Of a DNA stretch of 53,176 nt, positions 35,428 to 44,800 are shown one piece after another (within the stretch, counting starts at the first letter, position 1; each line of letters starts with the position of its first letter). The stretch covers positions 22,567 to 75,742 of the forward strand of contig DLAR01000092.1 in the NCBI GenBank assembly GCA_002494015.1, read 5' to 3'. The position numbers were made by a program, and so were the translations under genes. Below the pieces are notes generated by a model. That model did no database searches. It was not told the DNA's origin and was given only the letters and a program-made list of their open reading frames with translations. The stretch comes from Porphyromonadaceae bacterium UBA7042. Lineage in GTDB: Bacteria > Bacteroidota > Bacteroidia > Bacteroidales > Muribaculaceae.

Positions 35428-35435
35428 TAATTTTG
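35428..35435 (+). promoter_or_regulatory. -7 box for the C10 protease gene
   Basis: TAATTTTG, followed by a repeat of the word AATTTTGC at 35439. The transcript would have a leader of about 140 nt before the ATG at 35584. The rest of the 35262-35583 gap is AT-rich with no recognised riboswitch. Confidence 0.5.
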
Positions 35436-35583
35436 CGCCAATTTTGCACCCATTCAATACACAATGACACAGCCTTGCCCGGGAATCGTCTTCACCGGGG
35501 ATTGGCCACAATCAAAAAGTTAATTTGTAGAGTAAATTTTACATTTTTTAAATACATAAACAGCTAAAATTAACGTTACAGAC

Positions 35584-38500
35584 ATGCTTAAACAGTTCTC
35601 AAAAGGGCTAATTTTATCGCTGCTTACATGCGCTTCCGCCCCGGCTTTTGCCGCGCCGGTATCGGTGGAAGACGCAAAGCAATTGGCTGCCGACTTTTTC
35701 AGCGCAGACAATAGCGGTTTAGCCTCAATTGATGCTTTAGACTTGGCTTACACAGCCGGGACGGCTTCCAAGCCTCATTACTATGTATTTAACGCCCGTG
35801 ACGGGAAAGGTTACATCATCATTTCGGCCGACGACACCACCGCGCCAGTACTGGGTTATTCGACCGACGGCAGCTACAACGCCGCCGCACTCCCCCCGGC
35901 AATGAAATGGATGCTCTCGGGACTCGAAAACGAAATCAAGGCAGCCCCGTCGCTCAAGCGCCCCTTCACCGCCGCGCAACGCCGCAACATGGTGGCCCGC
36001 CGCGCAGGCCGCGCAGGCGAAAGAATCCTGCTCCTCACCGCCTCGTGGAGTCAGGAAAGTCCTTTCAACGCAGCCATTCCGGGTCGTCCGCTCGTGGGAT
36101 GTGTCGGCACAGCGATGGCTATCATTATGAAATATCACCAGTATCCCGAGAGGGGGACCGGCAGCTATAACGGTGTGAGCTACGATGTTGCCTATGACTG
36201 GGACAACATGCGCACCGACAACTACCGCTCAGGCTACACCCCCGAGGAGGCCGAGGCGGTGGCGACTCTCATGTATCATGCCGCCAGCAGTATCGGCACA
36301 CAGTTTGGCATGTCGGGATCGAGCGCCTACGAAGTGAAGGTGCCCGCCGCGCTGACCAACTACTTCGGCTACGACCCCGGAGTTTCCTACAAGAAACGTT
36401 CCGAAGTGTCGACCCAGAGCGCCTTTGACGCCATCGTCATTGAGGAAATTAAGAACAACCGTCCTGTCCTCTATTGTGGACAGGACGTGACCGTCGGTCA
36501 CGCCTTCGTGGTTGACGGCTACGACCCCGCCACCGGGATGCTCCACATCAACTGGGGATGGGGCGGTGCCGACGGCAACTACAACGGCGGATGGTATGCG
36601 AGCACCGCGCTCAACCCCACCGTCAGCCAGTCACACCACTTCAACAACCTGACCACCATTATTTATAATATAAAGAAAGGCGACGGCAACAACGCCGCTT
36701 GGTCACCTATCCACCTTACCGCTGACGGCGGCCAGCCGGGCATAGGCAGCGACATGACCTCGCTTGCCCCGGGCAAGAAGTTCACCCTGCGCGCAGGTAC
36801 CGTGCGCAACGTGAGCCACGACCGCTTCAGCGGCAAAATCGCTGTGGCGCTCTTTGACGCCGCCGGCGCGTTCAAGACGCTCCTCAGCTCCCCGCAGGGC
36901 CTGAGCCTCGACGGCATAACCCCGCTGTGGAACGGCTACATCGACTTCCGCAACTGCGAGCTGCCATCGGTAGTGACCGTGGCCGAGGGCGACATGGTGC
37001 GCCTCGCTACCACAACCGACGACACCAACTGGCTCCCCGTGCCGGGCGAATTGTTGACCGTCAACGAGATTCCCGCCCTGCGCACAACCGTCGAGACATT
37101 TGCCATCAACTTCCCCGCGTCGCTTTCGGGAGCGACTTTCAAGGGCGACAACTCGGTAATCCGAGGCTGGAACTACGCCTTCAGCGTCACCCCCGACAAT
37201 GCCGCCGAAGATGTCATTACCGTCAAGGCCAACGGCCTGCTGCTCACCCCCGCCGCCAATACGTTCAACTACTCGATTGACAACGTGCGCGAGGACCAGA
37301 CAATCTCAATCCTCGTCCAGAAGGCATCGGAAGTCAAGGCCAAGCGCAGCGTGTGGGTCGAGGAGGCCGGAACTCTCTCGTCGATTATCCCCGAGGATGA
37401 GACAGGCATTATTACTGACCTGACCCTGTTTGGCTCTATCGATGCGCGCGACTTCGACTATATGAGAGAAAAGATGAACCTGAAGCGTCTCGACATCTCG
37501 TCGGTCTACATCGCTGCCAACGGCTCCAACCAGGCCAACGCCATACCCCGCAACGCTTTCAAAGGCAAATGGAGCCTCAGCGAGATTCTGCTCCCCCGCA
37601 ACATCAACCGCATCAACAACGGCGCCTTCCGCCAGTGTGGCATAACCTCGATCACAATCCCTGCCGGAGTCAGCACCTATGAGTACAACGTGTTCCTCGG
37701 CTCCAACCGTCTGCGCGACGTGTGGGTGGGCCGCGAAAAAGCCGAGTTCATCAACTGGTGTGTGTTCTCGGGTGCAAGAACCGACCTCATGACCCTCCAC
37801 GTTCCCAATCAGAACGCCGTCAACAACTACAGCGCCAAGGAATACTGGAAAGATATCAAAAACATCATCATCGACCCCATCCCCGCTCAGAACGATTTCG
37901 CGTTTGCCGTGATGGAGAATGCCGATGTGAAATTTGAGACTGAAACGACCGTCGGACGCTACCCCAAGGGGACAAATGTCATTTTCACAGCCGAGCATAT
38001 CGCTGAAAACGACAACCGCATGGCTGTGTATGCCAACTCCACCCTCCTCACCCCCGACGCGCAGGGTGTCTACAGCGTGACTATCAACAGCAACACCATC
38101 ATCCACTTCGACCTGATAAAGCCGATGGAGCCTGCCTCCTATGACTCTCCCTGGCAGCTCACCAACACAGGTGGCACCGTTGGCCTGTTAACCGATGCAG
38201 TCAACATCTTCCCGGGTATCGAATTTACAATCCGCGCCAATGCCTTAAACGTACCCGCCGACGCTACATCAATGTTCTGGGCGGCCGTCCTGACCGATGC
38301 CGACGGCAAAATCAAAGAGTTCATCTCTCCCGTCAGCACATGGGGAGGAGCCAAGGGCGACGGCCTGAAGATGAACGTGAAATGCTGTGTAAAGGAATCC
38401 AATGTGCGCGAAGGCAACCTAATCCGCCTCGCAACATCGTTCAACAAAAAGAGATGGGCCCTCGTCGGCGGACGCACCGACGACGTTATTGACCGCCTGC

Positions 38501-41500
38501 CCGCCCTCAATAACCAGACCCCCGTCTACAACATGACCTATACCGAGGGACTCGCCGACAAAGCCAACGTGTCGGGTGCCGTGGCAACCGCCGTATACGG
38601 TCGCGACATCACCCTCAAGGTGACCCCCAAGCAAGCCTCCCACATGATCAACGCGGTTGTCAACGGTGACACCATCGTCAAGGGCGCAAAGACGTTCAGC
38701 TACTCGTTCATCGCCAAGCAGGACATGAACTTCGATATCAACGTCTATCCCCCCGTATCACTCACCGAGGCCACAATCACCCTCGCCGAGGGTGAACACC
38801 TCTATCTCTCGGGTTTCGAGGGTATTGACAACTGGGGCGAAATCAACCATGCCACAGCCGAGAAATACCGCAACATCAAGAAACTGACAATCAAGGGCAA
38901 GCTCGACTATTATGATTTCGGTCTGTTCCGCGAAAATTACTGGGTTGCAGCCAATATCCGTTTCCTCGACCTCTCCGAGGCCACTATCGTGCGCGACCGC
39001 GATAAAGACGAGAAACACGGATTTGACCACTATTTCCCCAGCTATGCGTTTTACAACAATCAGCTTAAAGGATGCTACATTGAGGAAATCATTCTGCCGC
39101 AAAGCGTTAAACAATTTGGACACGATGCATTCAAAGGATGTAGCCGACTTAAAGAGATTGAGCTCCCCAAAAGCCTCCGCAACTGGGGTGATATAGACGC
39201 GATTCGTATTTCAACCGGCGAAGTGTATACAAAGACCGGCAGCGGACTCGAAGATGACGTATTTTTGGGTTGTACATCGCTTGAAACAATCTACCTCCCC
39301 TGTGTGCCCGGAAATGACGGTAACGTCGGTCACCTTTATTATAGCCAATATCACCCGTTAAGGACAGGTCTGCCCGACAATACCAAAGTCACTGTTGTCG
39401 TTCCCGCAGAACATCTCGAGACCTATAAGACACCTCGTGTCGATAACGGATGGTATAACGAGAACTGGTCCAACGGCTGGGAGGCAGGCGGTTTCAACAT
39501 CGTGGGCCAATACCCTGTCTATTCTCTCGGCTATGACGCATCGCGCTGCTTTGTCACCGACAAGAACTTAAACGTTGACCGCGCTGCATCATTCCTCAAA
39601 GACAATATTTCGCTTGAAAGCCTGACCCTCTCTGACAAACTTTATATAGGTGTGCTTTCCAAGGCCGAGGGCCGTCCCGAAGGTGTCGATACCTACAAGG
39701 AGGGTGTGAAAGTCAAGGTATATGACAACGGCAAACTCATGCCCGAAGATGCCGTCAACAGCAACGGTGCAGTTTCACTGACCTACTGGAACCCCAACAA
39801 GCACGCTGACAAGGCCGGTAACCACGACATCGATGTCATCTATCTCTATGACGTGACTTTCAACTGCATGTCTGACCAGTTTAAGGTCAACATCCCCGAA
39901 ATCCGCAACAACGAGACTGAGAAAGGCGACGAGGCCACTCTCTTTGAAACGCTGAACTACTATAACGCTTCGGCACCCGTCCTCGAAAATGTCAACGAAG
40001 ACTCGGCAGTGAAATTCTCGCTCGGGTTCTCAACCGACAACAAGGACATCCAGCCCCGCGTGAAAATCGGCTCAGAGATAATCGAACCCGACGAAGACGG
40101 ATTCTACACCATCAATGTCACCGACAACAACGTTACAGTCGACATCTATGCCGTTCCGTCAAACGGCGCGACACTGACCACCGAAGAAATCGTGTCGATC
40201 AACGCCGCCGAGGCTGTCGAGGTCACCGACCTCTCCCTTGAAGGCAATATTGACAGCGAGACCCTCGCCACAGTCGTTGAAGGGTTTGAATCACTCTCGT
40301 CACTCGACCTGTCGGGCATGTCGAGCGAGATTCCCGCCGGAGCATTTGAAGGAAAGACCACGCTGACCGAGGTTATCCTCCCCGAGGTCGAGACCATCGA
40401 GCCCAACACCTTCAAAGACTGCGAGAGCTTGCAGACTGTTACCGTTCCCGAGAGCGTGACCGCCATCGGCGAGGGCGCGTTCAGCGGATGCTCGTCACTC
40501 GAATCAATCACGCTGACCGGCATCGACGCAATCGGCGCAAGCGCGTTCAGCGGCTGCGACAACCTGACCACCATCACCATCAATCCCGCAAGCGGCTCGG
40601 CTCCGGCGGCAATAAAGGGACGCAACAACGCACCCCGCGCGGCAGGATTTGACGAGACTGCATTTGAAGGTGTCAACCCCAACTGCCTCATCATCCTCGG
40701 CGAAGGCGTGGCCGTTCCCGCAACCACAGCCGGAAACTATCTGACCACCCGCGTCGGCGAAATCCCCGATGTCAACGAGGAAGGCCAGACAACCACCCGC
40801 CAAGGCCGCATCTATGAGTCGGCAGGCGACATCTCGCTGCGCCCCGGCTACCCCTTCGCGACTGCCAACCGCTTCTCGATGATTGACGGCAACACCATCA
40901 GCTATGTCGCCGAGGTATCTTCAACCGCCAACGGATGGAACTCACTTGTGATTCCCTTCAACGTCGACAAAGTGACCTCGGGCAGCACCGAGCTCGTGGC
41001 CAAGACTTCGCCTGAACAGGACAGCGAGGAAACCGACTACATGGTTGCGTCGCTCGATGTCGAGAACAACCGCCTCGCCCTCACCAAGGGCATCAGCGCC
41101 AACGTCCCCTACCTCATCAAGCAGACCAACAACAACGCGACCCGTGAAATCACATTCACAGCCGCCGACGTGACTGTCGAGCCCACTCCCGAGACCGTGG
41201 CAGTCAACGGTGCCGATTATTCGCTCGCTGCAACTTTCAGCAGCCGACAGCTTCCGGGCGAGACAACCTATGTTCTCAACGCCGACGGCAACGCGTTTGA
41301 ACTCGTGTCTGAAGAAGTCGTGCTTGATGCCGATGGCAACGAAGAACCCGCAGTGACCTCAGTGAATCCGTGGGAAGTCTACGCCGTAAGCGACAAGGGA
41401 CAGGGCCGCATCGAAATCGCCGTTGCCGGTGACGATACAACCACCGGAATCAGCAATATCGACGCGACGACCGAAGGTGTGTCGGTGACAACCGACGGCG

Positions 41501-41658
41501 GCAACCTTGTCATCTACTCTGACAAGGCAGTCGACGCAGCAGTCTACTATGTCGACGGCCGTCTCGTGGGCACCATCACCCTCAACCCGGGCCGCAACGT
41601 AATCACCGAGCTGGCCCGAGGCATCTACATCGTAGCAGGCCACAAGGTAGCTCTCTGA
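35584..41658 (+). CDS. Giant secreted C10 cysteine protease with LRR modules
   Basis: A 2024-residue exported protein. Residues 1-23 are a signal peptide, about 24-125 a streptopain-type prodomain (VSVEDAKQLAADFFSADN), and about 140-360 a peptidase C10 domain with catalytic Cys173 (PLVGCVGTAMAIIMKYHQYP) and His306 (VGHAFVVDGYDPATGMLHIN), plus the conserved WGWGG. The remainder is a chain of beta modules and BspA-type leucine-rich repeats (AFKGCSRLKEIELPKSL, AFSGCSSLESITLTGID). A roughly 130-residue module appears twice (around 375-490 and 860-970). The last 75 residues resemble a T9SS type A sorting tail (GRLVGTITLNPG, GIYIVAGHKVAL). It probably matures by self-cleavage and acts on host or bacterial proteins outside the cell. 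Confidence 0.92.
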   Translation: MLKQFSKGLILSLLTCASAPAFAAPVSVEDAKQLAADFFSADNSGLASIDALDLAYTAGTASKPHYYVFNARDGKGYIIISADDTTAPVLGYSTDGSYNAAALPPAMKWMLSGLENEIKAAPSLKRPFTAAQRRNMVARRAGRAGERILLLTASWSQESPFNAAIPGRPLVGCVGTAMAIIMKYHQYPERGTGSYNGVSYDVAYDWDNMRTDNYRSGYTPEEAEAVATLMYHAASSIGTQFGMSGSSAYEVKVPAALTNYFGYDPGVSYKKRSEVSTQSAFDAIVIEEIKNNRPVLYCGQDVTVGHAFVVDGYDPATGMLHINWGWGGADGNYNGGWYASTALNPTVSQSHHFNNLTTIIYNIKKGDGNNAAWSPIHLTADGGQPGIGSDMTSLAPGKKFTLRAGTVRNVSHDRFSGKIAVALFDAAGAFKTLLSSPQGLSLDGITPLWNGYIDFRNCELPSVVTVAEGDMVRLATTTDDTNWLPVPGELLTVNEIPALRTTVETFAINFPASLSGATFKGDNSVIRGWNYAFSVTPDNAAEDVITVKANGLLLTPAANTFNYSIDNVREDQTISILVQKASEVKAKRSVWVEEAGTLSSIIPEDETGIITDLTLFGSIDARDFDYMREKMNLKRLDISSVYIAANGSNQANAIPRNAFKGKWSLSEILLPRNINRINNGAFRQCGITSITIPAGVSTYEYNVFLGSNRLRDVWVGREKAEFINWCVFSGARTDLMTLHVPNQNAVNNYSAKEYWKDIKNIIIDPIPAQNDFAFAVMENADVKFETETTVGRYPKGTNVIFTAEHIAENDNRMAVYANSTLLTPDAQGVYSVTINSNTIIHFDLIKPMEPASYDSPWQLTNTGGTVGLLTDAVNIFPGIEFTIRANALNVPADATSMFWAAVLTDADGKIKEFISPVSTWGGAKGDGLKMNVKCCVKESNVREGNLIRLATSFNKKRWALVGGRTDDVIDRLPALNNQTPVYNMTYTEGLADKANVSGAVATAVYGRDITLKVTPKQASHMINAVVNGDTIVKGAKTFSYSFIAKQDMNFDINVYPPVSLTEATITLAEGEHLYLSGFEGIDNWGEINHATAEKYRNIKKLTIKGKLDYYDFGLFRENYWVAANIRFLDLSEATIVRDRDKDEKHGFDHYFPSYAFYNNQLKGCYIEEIILPQSVKQFGHDAFKGCSRLKEIELPKSLRNWGDIDAIRISTGEVYTKTGSGLEDDVFLGCTSLETIYLPCVPGNDGNVGHLYYSQYHPLRTGLPDNTKVTVVVPAEHLETYKTPRVDNGWYNENWSNGWEAGGFNIVGQYPVYSLGYDASRCFVTDKNLNVDRAASFLKDNISLESLTLSDKLYIGVLSKAEGRPEGVDTYKEGVKVKVYDNGKLMPEDAVNSNGAVSLTYWNPNKHADKAGNHDIDVIYLYDVTFNCMSDQFKVNIPEIRNNETEKGDEATLFETLNYYNASAPVLENVNEDSAVKFSLGFSTDNKDIQPRVKIGSEIIEPDEDGFYTINVTDNNVTVDIYAVPSNGATLTTEEIVSINAAEAVEVTDLSLEGNIDSETLATVVEGFESLSSLDLSGMSSEIPAGAFEGKTTLTEVILPEVETIEPNTFKDCESLQTVTVPESVTAIGEGAFSGCSSLESITLTGIDAIGASAFSGCDNLTTITINPASGSAPAAIKGRNNAPRAAGFDETAFEGVNPNCLIILGEGVAVPATTAGNYLTTRVGEIPDVNEEGQTTTRQGRIYESAGDISLRPGYPFATANRFSMIDGNTISYVAEVSSTANGWNSLVIPFNVDKVTSGSTELVAKTSPEQDSEETDYMVASLDVENNRLALTKGISANVPYLIKQTNNNATREITFTAADVTVEPTPETVAVNGADYSLAATFSSRQLPGETTYVLNADGNAFELVSEEVVLDADGNEEPAVTSVNPWEVYAVSDKGQGRIEIAVAGDDTTTGISNIDATTEGVSVTTDGGNLVIYSDKAVDAAVYYVDGRLVGTITLNPGRNVITELARGIYIVAGHKVAL

Positions 41659-41686
41659 TAAAGGACTATAACTAACCCTGATAACC

Positions 41687-41724
41687 GCGCCTGCGGGTCG
41701 ATTTCGACCCGCAGGCGCTTTTTT
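41687..41724 (+). terminator. Terminator after the C10 protease gene
   Basis: A perfect 14-bp stem (GCGCCTGCGGGTCG, loop ATTT) followed by six T. A textbook intrinsic terminator. Confidence 0.92.
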
Positions 41725-41811
41725 ACAGCGACATTGCGGCGGCACGCGGTCGCTGTTCCGCATTTTTCAGCATTTTTATGTCATTTTTCTATTTATTTTA
41801 TAAAATTTGGT

Positions 41812-41819
41812 TATCTTTG
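41812..41819 (+). promoter_or_regulatory. -7 box for the FnIII secreted protein
   Basis: TATCTTTG, 45 bp upstream of the ATG at 41865. It lies inside the longer frame that begins at 41778, so that longer start is unlikely. Confidence 0.65.
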
Positions 41820-41864
41820 CATCGCAAGCCAACACAATCAGTAACTTTTAACACAACCTTGCCA

Positions 41865-44800
41865 ATGAGACAACTTATCCAGCGACTGTCGGTCGTTATG
41901 CTGTGTGCCGTATCGCTTACCGGCCTACAGGCCGAGCAACCGCACCGAAAAGGAAGAAATGTGCATGACACACAGTTTACCACGCCTCTGACACCCCGCG
42001 CCAACAGCAATCTGCAACGGGGAAAAGTGAAGAAAAACCACACACGGAGACTCGGTGCCGACAGAGTGGGCATAAATGCGGCCATCGACGGGCCGGTGTC
42101 AATGTCGCGGCCCGCTTTCACCAAGGCACGCACAATGTCGACGGCAGAAATGCCCGCCATCTACGGCTGCATCGAATACTCCGGGTCACGCGACAGAATA
42201 GACCACACGCTGTGCCGCATCCCGACATCCGACGGACAGAAATTTGAAGTAATTGTCGAGGAAGTGAATGCCATTGACGGCGGCACGGCTGTCGACGACA
42301 TCTACTATGCCGCCTACCACACCGAGTACTATGGCGAATATCAGCTTTATATCAACGGATATGACACCAAAACAGGTGAGCGCGTCTCGCAACGCTACGG
42401 CGACGCGAGCGGCGAGGCTACCGACGTGGCCTACAATCCCGTCGACGGCAAAATCTACGGATGCTTCTGCGATCCCGATTCGCCCGACTATTCCGATTAC
42501 TATTTCGGCACAATCGACTATAACACCGGCCTGACGACACGCATCTCGGCCCTGCCGCGACAGATGGCGGCCATCGCCATCGATGCTTCGGGAAAGATAT
42601 ATGTAATAGACAAGCAGCAGGAAAAGGTGGGTTACACCCTGACCACAGTTGCCGCCGACCTTTATGAGATTGACGGAGCGACAGGCAAAATGACCCTTAT
42701 CGGAAAGACAGGACTTGCCCCCGAATACCGCTCGTCGGCCTGTATCGACCCGGTGTCGGGACGCATGTTCTGGACAGTGAGTCCCGCCGACGAGTGCGGC
42801 TACCTCTATGAAGTCGACACAAAGACAGGGCAGGTTCAGCTCGTCTACACCTTCCCCGACGACGAGGAAATCGTCGGTCTCTACATCCCGGCAGGCGCCA
42901 CGACTGCCGACTCGCCCGCAGCCGTCACCGGACTCGCCGCCGATTTTCCCGGCGGAGGCGTGGAGGGAACGGTTTCGTTCACCCTCCCGGTCACCGACAT
43001 GAACGGCTCGCCGATTTCGGGCAACCTCGACTGGGAACTGAAGGCCAACGACGAGGCTGTCAAAAACGGCTCGGATGCCGCCGGGACTACCGTCAGCGTC
43101 CCCGTATCGTTGCGCGAGGAGGGGATGTACCGTTTCTCGGTAACGGCTTCCAACGACAACGGCCCCTCGCCCGAGACACTGCTGACGGTATTCGTGGGCC
43201 ACGACACCCCTGTCGCGCCCCAAGTCACCGCGTCGCTTGACGGCAACGTCGTGACAGTGACATGGGAGCCTGTAACAGCCGCTGTCAACGGCGGTTACAT
43301 CAATCCCGAGAAAGTCACCTACCGCGTGACCCGCTATCCCGGGGCCACAGTGATTGCCGAGGCGGCCACCGGGACATCGGTAACCGACACAATCGAACTG
43401 CCCGAGCTGCTGTCGGCCTACCATTACACCGTCGAGGCGCAGTGTTCAGGCATCGTGTCGCAGCCGGGAGAGTCGGCCAAGATAATCGCCGGACACATCG
43501 TGCCCCCCTATACCGATGATTTCAACGACATCAAGAGCTTTGACTTCTACACTGTCATCAACGCCAACGGCGACGAAAACAAGTGGGGTCCCTATATCGG
43601 CAACCTCCAAGTGTCCTATAACTCCAGCCTCGCGATGGACGACTGGCTCATCACCCCGCCGGTGATGCTCGAAGCCGGAAAAGCCTACTGTCTCTCCATC
43701 GACGTGCTGACCGGCAGCGCCTCTTTCCCCGAGACATTCGAGGTGAAATGGGGCCGGGGCAACACCGTTGACGACATGACCCATACCGTAATTGAAAAAC
43801 AATCGGTGGCCCATACCGTCTATGTCAACTACCGAGGCTATATCGTGCCCGAGGAATCGGGACTGCACTATGTCGGAATCCACGGATGCAGCGATGCCAA
43901 CATGTACACGCTGTCCATCGACAACCTCGCCTTCGGCTCCGCGCTTAACGCCGGTGTTCCCGCCGAGGCCACAGACCTCAACCCTGTTTCGCGCACCAAC
44001 GGCGAGCTACGGGCCGACGTGTCGGTAAAGGCTCCGTCGACCGACATCGCCGGAAAACCTCTCACGTCACTCGACCGCCTCATCGTCAAGCGCGACGGCA
44101 GTCCTGTCAAGACATTCGAGTCACCCGCCCCGGGCGAGGTGCTGACATTTGTCGACGATGTGCCCTTGTGTGACACCTACCGTTACAGCGCGGTGGCCGT
44201 CAACGCCTCGGGCGAAGGACCTCAGGTGGACAACGATGTCTATGTGGGTGTCCTCGCTCCCTCCGACCCGTCAAACGTCAAGATGGTCGAGACAGAAAAC
44301 CCCGGCGAAGTGACCATATCGTGGGACGCTCCCGCCACCGACGAGAAGGGCAACGCACTCGACCCGCAGTATATCACCTACCGCATATACATTCAGGTCA
44401 GTCAGACTGAAATGGATGCCATATACGGCAACATAACGGGAACATCCTTTACTTTCAAGGCCATTGACAATGCTGACACACAGGAATTTGTGCAATATAT
44501 CGTAGTAGCCGAAACCCTCGGTGGCCTATCCAACGGCATACCCACCTCCATGATGCCTGTCGGCAAACCTTACGCCGCCCCCTATCGCGAATCGTTCTCC
44601 TATGGTGCTCCGTGGTCAATTCTTGGCTCCAACGCAAACGGCGGCGCGGCTTGGCATCTCTTTGACGACGCTTCGGGCATTCCGTCGGCCGACGGCGACA
44701 ACGGTTTCATCGGATCCGAAGGAAAATATGTCGGCGACTACGGCTCGCTGATTCTCGGCAAAATCGACCTGTCGACTCTCGAAACCCCCGCCTTGACATT

